Positions 8,506 to 16,651 of a stretch of 64,000 nt of DNA are shown here, piece by piece (within the stretch, counting starts at the first letter, position 1; each line of letters starts with the position of its first letter). This DNA comes from Mucilaginibacter sp. Bleaf8 (lineage in GTDB: Bacteria > Bacteroidota > Bacteroidia > Sphingobacteriales > Sphingobacteriaceae): the NCBI RefSeq assembly GCF_018390515.1, contig NZ_JAHBBK010000006.1, forward strand, positions 62,001 to 126,000, read 5' to 3'. Made by a program: the position numbers and the translations under genes. The notes under the pieces were generated by a model that saw only the letters and a list, made by a program, of their open reading frames with translations, searched no databases and was not told the DNA's origin.

Positions 8506-9012
8506 ATGGAGTTACCTGACGAGATTTACGACCGAATCATAGCGTTATCAGAAAAAGGAGATGCCTATGCTGAAAATGAGCAGTTCGCTTCGGCGTTAGC
8601 ACAGTACCAGCAAGCACTGGCTTTACTGCCTGAGCCTAAAACGGACTGGGAAGCAGCCACCTGGTTATACGCAGCTATAGGCGATGCTTATTTAAATAAA
8701 CAGCAGCCAGATGATGCCCTGAACGCATATGAACAAGCACTTCAATCACCAGATGGCACGGGCAACGCTTACATTTGGTTCAGCATCGGACAGGTGTATT
8801 ATGAGCAAGGAAACATAGCCAAAGCCAAACAGCATTTTATGAGTGCGTATATACTGGATGGCCATACCATCTTTGAAGATGAAAAGCCAGAATACTTTGC
8901 CCTCCTCCGTACAGAAGTAGAAAGTGCAGAACCACCTACTGATAGCAAATCAGATGCTAATCTGGGTAATAAAAACAATTCCTGGCTTCCTCCCGATTGG
9001 AACAAAAATTAA
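8506..9012 (+). CDS. TPR protein with C-terminal W-L-P-P-x-W tail, immunity-like
   Basis: 168 residues, starting 1 bp after the previous stop and therefore probably translationally coupled. It has about three tetratricopeptide repeats (ENEQFASALAQYQQALALLP, AAIGDAYLNKQQPDDALNAYEQAL, FSIGQVYYEQGNIAKAKQHFMSAY), a class used as a protein-binding scaffold. After a Ser/Asp/Asn linker the chain ends NNSWLPPDWNKN. The next gene ends NNGWLPPGWNKS and a gene in the second T6SS module ends KKSWLPPGWKSFLE. It could be a second immunity protein or an effector adaptor. A terminator-like hairpin follows. Confidence 0.65.
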   Translation: MELPDEIYDRIIALSEKGDAYAENEQFASALAQYQQALALLPEPKTDWEAATWLYAAIGDAYLNKQQPDDALNAYEQALQSPDGTGNAYIWFSIGQVYYEQGNIAKAKQHFMSAYILDGHTIFEDEKPEYFALLRTEVESAEPPTDSKSDANLGNKNNSWLPPDWNKN

Positions 9013-9017
9013 ATTTA

Positions 9018-9038
9018 AGCAGCCAAAGGGCTGCTTTT
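9018..9038 (+). terminator. Intrinsic terminator after the TPR gene
   Basis: AGCAGCC (9018-9024) pairs with GGCTGCT (9029-9035) across a 4-nt loop and is followed by a short T-run. It closes the vgrG-effector-immunity unit on the + strand. Confidence 0.75.
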
Positions 9039-9051
9039 ATAATCTTATGAG

Positions 9052-9705
9052 ATGATAATTAAATATCAAAGCTGGTTAACAGATTATAAAGAGTTAAATT
9101 CCGAATCAGGCACACAAACACTTCTGGATGCATCAAATGATACGAATAACAAGGCCAAAGTGAAATCTGGGAAGTTATCGGCTTCTGATGTGGCGAAGGA
9201 AAACCATAACAAAAAGCTGCACTATGAATTCTGTGTATTTACGGAAAGCGAAGACGTACCTTATTGCTATGTATCAGTAATTCCTCGAAATAAGCATATT
9301 GGGGTTAATTTCTTAGATGAAGCAGGAAGAGAATATCTGGCTTATGCCTTCCATGAAATACGAGAAGACCATACGCTATTTCTCAGAGAAATCTGGTACT
9401 ATCATTTTGCTTCTGAGGCAGCTAAAGATGAAGAATACCGCATACATTATGCCTTTGATGAGCAGGGCGATATAAACTACCGTAAATACGATGAGAAAAA
9501 CCAAAAGATACAGGACTTTGAGGGTAATAAGCGCTTTGATATAAGCGGTCTGTATGAGGCATATCCCGAGTTTGGTCAGTATGAAAGCCTTATTCGTTTG
9601 GAAAGGAACCTGCCTTTGGATATTGAGCCGCCTAACACAGCACCTGATAATACAACTGATTTGCCTAACAATGGCTGGTTGCCTCCGGGGTGGAATAAAA
9701 GTTAG
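9052..9705 (+). CDS. Uncharacterised cytosolic protein with C-terminal W-L-P-P-x-W tail
   Basis: 217 residues with no signal peptide or membrane segment. The main body (about 55-180) alternates short strands rich in Tyr/Glu/Asp (…YCYVSVIPRNKHIGVNFLDEAGREYLAYAFHEI…). This is typical of single-domain immunity proteins and of adaptor proteins beside polymorphic toxins, but I do not recognise the family. A Pro/Asn/Thr linker leads to the end, NNGWLPPGWNKS, nearly the same tail as the TPR protein just upstream although the bodies are unrelated. Repeated KxDEKNQK-like charged segments fit a soluble protein. A degraded toxin tail follows 68 bp downstream. Confidence 0.55.
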   Translation: MIIKYQSWLTDYKELNSESGTQTLLDASNDTNNKAKVKSGKLSASDVAKENHNKKLHYEFCVFTESEDVPYCYVSVIPRNKHIGVNFLDEAGREYLAYAFHEIREDHTLFLREIWYYHFASEAAKDEEYRIHYAFDEQGDINYRKYDEKNQKIQDFEGNKRFDISGLYEAYPEFGQYESLIRLERNLPLDIEPPNTAPDNTTDLPNNGWLPPGWNKS

Positions 9706-9773
9706 AAAGAGTTATGCCCTAAACGTAGCTTTCAATACAGTTGAAAGAAGCGGATCCTCATAATAAACTATAA

Positions 9774-9920
9774 AATGTTAAGCGGTCGAATACTGACTAT
9801 CACACAAAAGCCTATTATGATGAAATAAATATAAGACTCTTAAATGCCCATCCGGGAGCTGTCCGACAGGAATTAGATAAAATCAAACAAGAAATTCTAA
9901 AAGAACCATTTATCTATTAA
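9774..9920 (+). pseudogene. C-terminal remnant of an AHH-type nuclease toxin
   Basis: An open stretch with no start codon reads NVKRSNTDYHTKAYYDEIN, then IRLLNAHPGAVRQELDKIK and ends EILKEPFIY. The 'HTKAYYDEIN' and following helix are typical of the C-terminal end of AHH-family HNH/EndoVII toxins, whose catalytic A-H-H motif would lie upstream and is missing here. The next gene, 2 bp after its stop, resembles Imm11, an immunity family I associate with AHH toxins. This is therefore a toxin tip that lost its front half while its immunity gene stayed. The AHH assignment rests on about 45 residues. Confidence 0.6.
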
Positions 9921-9922
9921 TT

Positions 9923-10477
9923 ATGATAATACATAGAATAAAAACAGACGTTAAGCACTATCAATGGATTGCCCCTAATATTACGGAGGATTTAATGTAT
10001 AACTATTTAGTTTTCGATGGTCTTTCTAAAACCAAAAGCTGGAATGCTATCGAATGGTACATATTAGATTCAAATCAACGATCGGGTAATTTTTTTAATA
10101 TTAATTCTGGCGTTCTGGCTTTTGATAGTGCTGTTTTTAACAGTGACCTATTTTCGATTTTGGAAATGGCTGGAGAAATTCTTCCGATAAAAATCGAAGA
10201 TAAATCCTTGTATGCATTAAATGTAATGGAAACCATCAACATGCTGGATCAAGAAAAAAGTACTTTCGATTATTATGATGATGGAAGTAAAGGAAGAATA
10301 CTTAAATATAAATTTCACAATAGAATTCCAACTTCTCCAATTTTTAAAATACCTGAAACCTTACAAGGGGAGATCTTAACATATTCTAAGGTAAAAGACA
10401 AACAGGATGAGTTTTACTATCTTTATAAAAAGCTCGAGTTCACCGGTTTGTTATTTGAAGAACTATACTCTTCTTAA
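9923..10477 (+). CDS. Imm11-like (DUF1629) immunity protein
   Basis: 184 residues, cytosolic. The C-terminal half carries SPIFKIPETLQGEILTYSKVKD and ends LEFTGLLFEELYSS, matching the 'IFRIPG…ILVS…L.GLxFEEL' pattern of Imm11/DUF1629 immunity proteins. The N-terminal part (about 1-70) is the variable region of that family. It starts 2 bp after the AHH-like toxin remnant, so it is the surviving half of a toxin-immunity pair and may still protect against kin carrying the intact toxin. Codon use is AT-rich, like the rest of the cassette region. Confidence 0.7.
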   Translation: MIIHRIKTDVKHYQWIAPNITEDLMYNYLVFDGLSKTKSWNAIEWYILDSNQRSGNFFNINSGVLAFDSAVFNSDLFSILEMAGEILPIKIEDKSLYALNVMETINMLDQEKSTFDYYDDGSKGRILKYKFHNRIPTSPIFKIPETLQGEILTYSKVKDKQDEFYYLYKKLEFTGLLFEELYSS

Positions 10478-10516
10478 AAAGGTTTAAACCTAATTTCATG
10501 AAACAACTTTACCCCG

Positions 10517-10794
10517 TGGCAAACCGACGGTACACGGCAGTACGGAATGATCAACCATCTGTACAACGTGCTGGCACCATTACCGACAACTGTACACAGG
10601 CTACTGGTATTCCGAATAGAGATGACGGTAGAATGTATGGAATATTTATAACTACTCTTAGCGATGGCACAAAAGAGGGTAAAACAAAGGAAAATCAGAT
10701 AAAACTATATAAAGATAGTGGTAATGAATATAAACCAAAGATGGTAGTAAAACACTTCCAGAAAGGAAGTAAAAGCAAATGGCAATTAACATAA
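10517..10794 (+). pseudogene. Rhs core scar fused to a toxin tail
   Basis: From 10517 the DNA encodes the end of an Rhs core (WQTDGTRQYGMINHLYNVLA). A missing base near 10575, judged against the other two scars, shifts the frame into TITDNCTQATG. The core then stops abruptly and joins about 60 residues of other sequence (GRMYGIFITTLSDGTKEGK… to …KSKWQLT), which looks like the last part of a small toxin domain I cannot name. A 99-codon open frame from ATG 10498 spans the fusion, but its first third is the Rhs segment read out of frame. The small gene overlapping the end (10779) would be its immunity gene. Confidence 0.6.
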
Positions 10795-11069
10795 TCGAAT
10801 TTGAGAAATTCATAATATCACAATCTCTTGGAAACAAGATAACTATAGAAAATTTTAAAGATAATTTACATTTCATTGATATCGACTGTTATCCTAACCA
10901 GCCTTACATATTAACTATTGAAATATCAAATGAGGATATTAAATTTTCAACTATCCGAAGGGAGGCTGAAATAGACTTTTCTTTATATGACTATGCTTTT
11001 ACTGAGATTAATGAGGCAAAAAGCTTTTTTTCTAAAATAACTAAAGAAACAGCGTTTCCAATAATGTAA
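10779..11069 (+). CDS. Small orphan immunity-like protein
   Basis: 96 residues, cytosolic, acidic and AT-rich (MAINIIEFEKFIISQSLGNK…). The start ATG overlaps the end of the preceding toxin-tail remnant by 16 bp, the tight overlap expected of a toxin-immunity pair. The fold is probably alpha/beta; no family is recognised. Another Rhs core scar begins about 50 bp downstream. Immunity function is inferred from the overlap and the setting only. Confidence 0.5.
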   Translation: MAINIIEFEKFIISQSLGNKITIENFKDNLHFIDIDCYPNQPYILTIEISNEDIKFSTIRREAEIDFSLYDYAFTEINEAKSFFSKITKETAFPIM

Positions 11070-11117
11070 GTTTAGCTTACGTATAGAGCTACCGGCAAAA
11101 CTAAAAGCCTATTACAT

Positions 11118-12016
11118 ATCAAAGTGCCAACTTGGGCAACGTGCTGGCCACCATTACCAACAACCGTATACAGGCCACTGGTAGCGGCACGGGGCTCCTG
11201 CCTGTAGTAGCCTCCGCGCAGGATTACTACGCATTTGGCGGCCAGCAGCCCCGCCGCAGCTACAACAACGGCACTTACCGATACGGCTTTAACGGTAAGG
11301 AGAATGATAACGAGGTAAAAGGTACCGGCAATAGTATTAACTTTGGGGAAAGAATGTATGATCCAAGAATTGGAAAGTGGTTAAGTGTAGATCTAGAACG
11401 TAAGAGATCTCCAGGGAAACACCTTTTAGATTTGGTCATAATAATCCTATTGCATTTAGAGATCCAAATGGCGGATGGGAGGAGATTTGAATCAACTTCA
11501 TACAGTAGGGGATTCTTGGGCGCATAGCTACGTAGATGATGATGGTAGCAGGAAAATGTGGGATGGTGGAAATCTTTAGTTCTTAGTGCTTCATTAGAGC
11601 ACGCGTTTTTTGGTGGTCACGGCAATGAGCATACAGATGACATTGCATATCGAAAAAAAGAATATACAAGCTATGTAAATTCACTTTATAAAGTATTTTC
11701 TGACAAGAAATTCTCCTTTATAAAAATACATCAGGAAAAGCCGATCTCTCAATATTTGGTTATGTACAACAATATGGAAGTAGTAAAGATGCTAATATAT
11801 TCCTATTTAAATCATTTATCGAAATGAAGTCTTGGGGAAAAGCTTTACATCTGAAAATCGGCATTTATAGATAAGTTCCAGAGTTACTTAGATCAACAAG
11901 GAATAAAGTATACAACAAGTGAAAGTACTAGGGAGGTAAGCACAGGTGTAAGTCCGACAACAATGACACCGACTTCAACAACAGTTAAGAGTTATAATTT
12001 AAAAATCTCAAATTAA
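11118..12016 (+). pseudogene. Frameshifted Rhs tip with HxxGDxWAH toxin domain
   Basis: Begins inside an Rhs core (GNVLATITNN…, DYYAFGGQQPRRSYNNGTYRYGF, NGKENDNEV, MYDPRIGKWLSVD), the usual boundary before a variable toxin. One G appears lost near 11414-11420. In the neighbouring frame the expected core end continues as PFRFGHNNPIAFRDPNGGWEEI and stops. Toxin-like sequence follows in several frames: HTVGDSWAH (about 11499-11525), then GGHGNEHTDDIAYRKKEYTSYVNSL (from about 11611), and a Ser/Thr-rich tail ending NLKISN at 12016. The HxxGDxWAH…GH…D series resembles zinc-dependent phospholipase C-like toxin domains. Several frameshifts make it inactive as read. Confidence 0.7.
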
Positions 12017-12018
12017 TT

Positions 12019-12312
12019 GTGAAAGAGACGATGGATCTTAAATTGAAATATTCAATCCTTTACTTGTTTATAGAGGTTGTGATATTAATTACACATTTAA
12101 CTCTAATTGAATTAAGTGTAGATTTATTATTTTATTTCTTTCAATATATTATAATAGCATTCATGGCTGTTGATCTTTTTTGGTTGGTATATTTATCGTT
12201 TGTAAGAAAATCGATGAGATCAAAAGATTTTAATTATAGCATTGGCCTAACTATTATAGGGCTTTTTTTGCCAGTATTTCTAGTGCTTTATATATTATCA
12301 AGGCTCCATTAA
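12019..12312 (+). CDS. Small three-helix membrane protein, possible immunity protein
   Basis: 97 residues from GTG 12019, or 93 from ATG 12031 (MDLKLKYSILYLFIE…). It has three predicted membrane spans (about 10-30, 38-60 and 75-95) and a positively charged loop (RKSMRSKDFN). It begins 2 bp after the end of the frameshifted HxxGDxWAH toxin. An inner-membrane protein would be a fitting antidote to a membrane-acting lipase, but this is inference from position. Composition is AT-rich like the other cassette genes. No family recognised. Confidence 0.5.
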   Translation: MKETMDLKLKYSILYLFIEVVILITHLTLIELSVDLLFYFFQYIIIAFMAVDLFWLVYLSFVRKSMRSKDFNYSIGLTIIGLFLPVFLVLYILSRLH

Positions 12313-12573
12313 TGCCGGTAATGTATAGTGGTGTTCGTCAACACTCGTCAGCAAAAGCTTCCACCCCGCTGATAGAAGCTGGGAAAGCCTGTCATGCTTT
12401 TTGCATTCCTCGTTCTTTCTCACGAGCTGCTGCCTCTGTACTGATCTGGCACTTCATTCAGCCTATTCCTTTAACATGAAGCAAGAAGAAATTGATGCTT
12501 TTTTTACTTTGAAAAGGTTACCTGCTAGTTTAGCTGATATGTTTTGTAAACTATCAAAACAGCCCTAACCCAA

Positions 12574-12687
12574 TGGCAAACTGACAGCACACGACAGTAC
12601 GGAATGATCAACCATCTGTACAACATGCTGGCCACTATTACCAATAACCGTACACAGGCTACAGATAATTATTGCTTAACATATTAA
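12574..12687 (+). pseudogene. Third Rhs core scar
   Basis: An isolated 38-codon open stretch (WQTDSTRQYGMINHLYNML…ATITNNRTQATDNYCLTY) that closely matches the scar at 10517 over about 88 bp and is in frame throughout. It is cut right after the core motif, with no toxin following. It lies in a 653-bp stretch (12313-12965) otherwise without a supported gene; a 28-codon frame starting near 12478 (MKQEEIDAFF…) is too short to call. Confidence 0.65.
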
Positions 12688-12965
12688 GATGGAATTTAAT
12701 AACTGTTCTAATGCAGTCCTCTTTTAAAAACTCAATATGTACATGAATGACTTCATTATTACGTGTACTGTGCATAAGATAATTGTAGCACATTCAACAA
12801 AATCTTCGTATTGTTATTGCATTACCTTAGCGGATACAAGATATTGGAAATTAGTCTGCTATCAATCGCAAAGGTGCCCGATCCTAATTTCCTTATGAAA
12901 CGACCTTTTATATAAATAACTCAACCACACTAAACATTAAAGCAAACTCTACTGCTCTCCTTATT

Positions 12966-14363
12966 ATGAAAAAAACAAGCTCATTTTTTATTTTCATTTT
13001 CTGCTCATTATTTAATCTTGCTGTATTTGCACAGTCCAAAGCACCGCAGCCACTGGCGCAACTACAGCAATCTTTTGTTGATTTACGGTTCGGTATGTTT
13101 ATTCACTTCAACATACCTACGTACTTTAATCAGGACTGGCCCGACCCAGAAGCTGCACCTGCAGCTTTTAATCCTACTCGCCTGGATTGCAATCAATGGG
13201 CCAAGGCGGCTAAAGCAGCAAACATGACCTACGGCTGCCTCACTACCAAGCACCATAGTGGTTTCTGTATTTGGGATACCAAAACAACAGATTACAGTGT
13301 AATGCGTAGCCCTTATAAAAAAGATGTAGTGAAGCAATTTGTAAAGGCTTTTCGGGATAATGGTTTGAAGGTGATGCTTTACTATTCCATCCTGGATACA
13401 CATCATAAACTCAGACCTAACCAGATCACGGCCAAGCACATTGAGATGGTTAAAAAGCAGCTGACCGAATTGTTAACCAATTATGGCCCTATTGAGGCTT
13501 TGATTATTGATGGCTGGGATGCCCCTTGGTCGCGCATTTCATATGATGATGTTCCGTTTGAGCAAGTATACAAGCTCGTTAAATCTTTACAACCTAACTG
13601 TATACTAATGGATTTGAACGGTGCCAAGTATCCGGCAGACGGTTTGTACTATACCGATATCAAAACCTACGAAATGGGAGCAGGCCAACGCCTTTCAAAA
13701 GAAACTAATACAATGCCAGCACTGGCCTGTCTGCCGCTGCAAAGCTCCTGGTTCTGGAAAACCGATTTCCCTTCAACTACGGTTAAAGACCCGGCCAAGC
13801 TGGTTAATGAAACGCTGGTGCCGCTTAACAAGGCTAACTGCAATTTTATTTTAAATGTGGCCCCTAACCGCGATGGCCTGTTTGATGACAACGCCATAGT
13901 AGCGCTGAAGGAGATAGGAAAGCTGTATAAAAACGATGGTCGGCTGGCACAGTTTAAAAAGACAGGCGCGCCGATAATTTCAACTAATCTTGCCAAAAAT
14001 CAGCCGGCCAATTCGAGCTGGAGCGATGACATGAATATTATGGATTTTGCCAATGATGATGATTTTCACAGCTCATGGCAATCCAACCCCGAAGTAAAGC
14101 AGCCCTGGTATGAAATAGCTTTCAAAACGCCGCAAACCTTCAATACCATAGCCGTATTTGAAAGCAAACTTAATATCAAAAAGTATAAATTGGAGTACTT
14201 AGAGAATAATGTATGGAAAACACTGTTTGAAGGCGAAACAGCGGAGCGCATGAAATTACACCGCTTTAAACCGGTACACGGCGAAAAAGTAAGAATGGCT
14301 ATACAAACCTTTGATACGCCACCATCTATCGCCGAATTTCAAATTTACAACGAGACCAGATAA
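12966..14363 (+). CDS. Alpha-L-fucosidase, GH29, with C-terminal discoidin-like domain
   Basis: 465 residues with a signal peptide (MKKTSSFFIFIFCSLFNLAVFAQ), so predicted periplasmic or exported. It hydrolyses terminal alpha-L-fucose from glycans. The GH29 barrel (about 30-345) shows FGMFIHFN, KHHSGFCIWDTK (His96/His97 region), YYSILD and ALIIDGWD with Asp182 at the family's nucleophile position, plus FILNVAPNRDGLFDD. Residues 350-465 look like an F5/8 type C carbohydrate-binding module (NQPANSSWS…QPWYEIAFKTPQTFNTIAVFE). It stands alone, with no susC/D beside it, just after the Rhs debris. Confidence 0.9.
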   Translation: MKKTSSFFIFIFCSLFNLAVFAQSKAPQPLAQLQQSFVDLRFGMFIHFNIPTYFNQDWPDPEAAPAAFNPTRLDCNQWAKAAKAANMTYGCLTTKHHSGFCIWDTKTTDYSVMRSPYKKDVVKQFVKAFRDNGLKVMLYYSILDTHHKLRPNQITAKHIEMVKKQLTELLTNYGPIEALIIDGWDAPWSRISYDDVPFEQVYKLVKSLQPNCILMDLNGAKYPADGLYYTDIKTYEMGAGQRLSKETNTMPALACLPLQSSWFWKTDFPSTTVKDPAKLVNETLVPLNKANCNFILNVAPNRDGLFDDNAIVALKEIGKLYKNDGRLAQFKKTGAPIISTNLAKNQPANSSWSDDMNIMDFANDDDFHSSWQSNPEVKQPWYEIAFKTPQTFNTIAVFESKLNIKKYKLEYLENNVWKTLFEGETAERMKLHRFKPVHGEKVRMAIQTFDTPPSIAEFQIYNETR

Positions 14364-14952
14364 TTATAAACAGGCGATATTACTAAGCCGTCAATCCAGC
14401 TTGAATGATCTACGCCATATCAGCCTTTGGTGGAACTGGATATGATATGACTTAAGGAAGCCATCATACCCTAAAACTCCTCTATCTTATTATTCATACT
14501 AAAAAAGCCCGCTAATAGCAGGCTTTTTTAGTATGCTAAAATTCGATTGCTATTGTTCACCCGCTCTATATAACACAATAGAGGGAGCAATATCATCAAA
14601 GCAAGTCTTTCAACCTTTTTGCCTGCATAACTAATTCTGCTAATAACAAAATTCAACCCACAGCAACGTAAACCGGCAGAAACATCTACTTACCTACAAA
14701 CATACATACATTTATATTTTTAAACTTTTATGTATTTAATTGATTTAATTTTAGTATATTGCAGTTGCAAGTTGAAGCAGGATAATGATGACGAAGCGCG
14801 CAAAAATGAAACGGCGGTGTAACTATGCCACTATGTATTTTTAGCAACAGCTTAAGTTCATTATATAGTATTTGCATAAATTCAACTTTAAATCAAGAGA
14901 AAGAAGTAGGCTAAGGCCGGATAAAATGTCCGGAATAATTGTTCATCATATT
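14364..14952. other. Intergenic region, AT-rich, one terminator
   Basis: 589 bp without a supported gene. It holds the hairpin terminator at 14495-14535 and then an AT-rich stretch (about 14690-14770) likely to contain the promoter of the DUF3800 gene. An in-frame TTG at 14872 and an ATG at 14926 could extend that gene, but the conserved family start argues against it. Confidence 0.6.
14495..14535. terminator. Symmetric hairpin terminator
   Basis: CATACTAAAAAAGCC (14495-14509) pairs with GGCTTTTTTAGTATG (14521-14535) around a short GC-closed loop. The A-run on one side and T-run on the other let it end transcription in either direction. It closes the GH29 gene. Confidence 0.8.
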
Positions 14953-16098
14953 ATGAAAAACATTATTGCGTTTGCAGACGAGTATGGTAATAACTCATTT
15001 GAGTTTGGAACACAGGGCACGCATTTTATTGTAGCCAGTGTTATTCTGAAAAAAGAAAAGTTAGCAGAAACAGAGCGCTATATTGAAGATATCCGTAAAC
15101 GGCACTTTCAAACCGGCGAAATCAAGTCGCGCAAGGTGGGCGATCAGCATAACCGCCGACTCAAAATACTGCAGGAACTTGTACAGGCCGACTTTTCTAT
15201 TTATGCCGTTGTGGTTAACAAACGCAAACTGGTTGGAGAGGGCTTTAAGCACAAACCTTCTTTCTATAAATTTTTGAATGGGCTCGTTTACAAGGAATTA
15301 TTTAAAACTTTCCCCGAGTTGGATCTGGTAGTAGATGAGCATGGCGACAATGACTTTATGCGCCAGTTTAAACGTTATGTACAGCGTTACCACCAGCCTA
15401 ACCTTTTCTCGGGCAGCGAATTCCAGTTTGCAGGCAGTGCCGATAGTGTAATGATTCAGCTGGCCGACTTTGTGGCCGGCACTTTGGGTCGCTGCTTTGA
15501 TGAAACGCGTATCAGTCCGGAAAGTGAACAGTTTCTGAAAGTACTGGAACCTAAAATCACCAGCCTCAACTTCTTCCCTTACGATCATCAGCATTTATTA
15601 CAGGCAACAGACCAGCAGGAAGAAGGCTTTGATGAAGATATTGCACAGATAGGCGTGAACAGCGCCCTGTACTTCATTGATAACAAAAAGGTATTAACGC
15701 AGGATGATGCCGATCAGGTTAATTGCGTGAAGCTTATGCTGTTATACTTCAATACCTATGGTACCACACGCTATATCACTACGCGGCAGCTCATCCAGCA
15801 CCTGCAGGTTGGCAGGGAAGAGATTTTAAGCGAGCATAATTTCCGAACCAAAGTAATTGGTAAGATAAGGGATGCCGGTGTACTGATTGTGAGCAGCAGT
15901 GCCGGTGAACACAAAGGCTATAAGCTGCCGGCCTCGTTGCAGGATTTGTACAAGTTTGTAAGCCATGGTAACAGCGTAATTATGCCTATGCTGCACCGCA
16001 TCCAGGTATTTCGCGATAAAATAAAGCTGGCCACGCTGAACGAAGTGGACATCTTAAACAAAGACGAGTTCAGAGGTTTAAAAGAGCTTTTGGCCTAA
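14953..16098 (+). CDS. DUF3800 family protein with C-terminal winged-helix-like domain
   Basis: 381 residues from ATG 14953, chosen because family members begin right before the conserved FADE segment. Residues 1-215 match DUF3800, a family thought to have an RNase H-like fold: IIAFADEYGN with Asp9/Glu10, LDLVVDEHGD, and IQLADFVAGTLGR near the end. These acidic clusters are the likely metal site. Residues 260-381 (…TRYITTRQLIQHLQVGREEILSEHNFRTKVIGKIRDAGVLIVSS…GYKLP) look like a winged-helix DNA-binding domain. The biochemical role of the family is not settled; some members occur near phage-defence or mobile genes. A short gene and a palindrome follow downstream. Confidence 0.75.
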   Translation: MKNIIAFADEYGNNSFEFGTQGTHFIVASVILKKEKLAETERYIEDIRKRHFQTGEIKSRKVGDQHNRRLKILQELVQADFSIYAVVVNKRKLVGEGFKHKPSFYKFLNGLVYKELFKTFPELDLVVDEHGDNDFMRQFKRYVQRYHQPNLFSGSEFQFAGSADSVMIQLADFVAGTLGRCFDETRISPESEQFLKVLEPKITSLNFFPYDHQHLLQATDQQEEGFDEDIAQIGVNSALYFIDNKKVLTQDDADQVNCVKLMLLYFNTYGTTRYITTRQLIQHLQVGREEILSEHNFRTKVIGKIRDAGVLIVSSSAGEHKGYKLPASLQDLYKFVSHGNSVIMPMLHRIQVFRDKIKLATLNEVDILNKDEFRGLKELLA

Positions 16099-16370
16099 CA
16101 AGATGCTATGCACTTTGGGGTGTTCACTAATCTGGCCGGATTGTTCAGTTGCCCAGCATAAGCAGCCTTGTACAGATGCCCTGCGGTCTACACTTCTAAA
16201 CCTCAATTAGTTGAAAGTAAGATTAGTATCGTTATTTATACAAGGCATTGCTTAATGTGTACTTATAAGCCCTGAGAGGTGTACAGAACCGGTCAAAAAT
16301 AAATGCATTGTAAACCTAAAAAAGGATTGGCTGGTATTGAACCGAACGGTAGAAAGACTATCTTAAGCTA

Positions 16371-16392
16371 TGCGTAATATAATTATTACGCA
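16371..16392. promoter_or_regulatory. 22-bp palindrome upstream of a small gene
   Basis: TGCGTAATA (16371-16379) and TATTACGCA (16384-16392) form perfect 9-bp arms separated by TAAT. It lies 87 bp before the small gene at 16480, in a 381-bp gap (16099-16479) with no other supported feature. Size and symmetry fit a dimeric repressor operator; the binder is unknown. Confidence 0.45.
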
Positions 16393-16479
16393 GTAAATGA
16401 ACACTTTGCATAAATAGTGTTTAAATGTTCTTCTCTTTGGCACAGTGTTGGTAATAATCATTACATCAAACATAACACT

Positions 16480-16623
16480 ATGAACGCATCTACTACAACA
16501 ACCGTTATTCTTAAGTCACTGGACCTTGAACTGAAAGCGCTTTTAATGCAGGACATAGAGCGATTCAAAGCGTCAAAAAACAACGCAAATACCCAGTCTG
16601 CCGCAACTAAACAGGCGGCCTGA
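16480..16623 (+). CDS. Small hypothetical protein (47 aa)
   Basis: 47 codons from ATG 16480 (MNASTTTTVILKSLDLELKALL…). A GTG at 16417 would extend it, but that stretch looks non-coding. The middle (LKSLDLELKALLMQDIERFKAS) is an amphipathic helix and the ends are Thr/Asn/Gln-rich and disordered. It sits between a palindromic operator candidate and a strong terminator, which argues that it is a real transcription unit. Function unknown; no family recognised. Confidence 0.5.
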   Translation: MNASTTTTVILKSLDLELKALLMQDIERFKASKNNANTQSAATKQAA

Positions 16624-16651
16624 TCTACATATACCATCTAACCTATGAAAC

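Noticed and set aside
12478..12568. 28-codon open frame MKQEEIDAFF…
   Set aside because: Too short, no recognisable feature and surrounded by Rhs debris; not supported as a gene.
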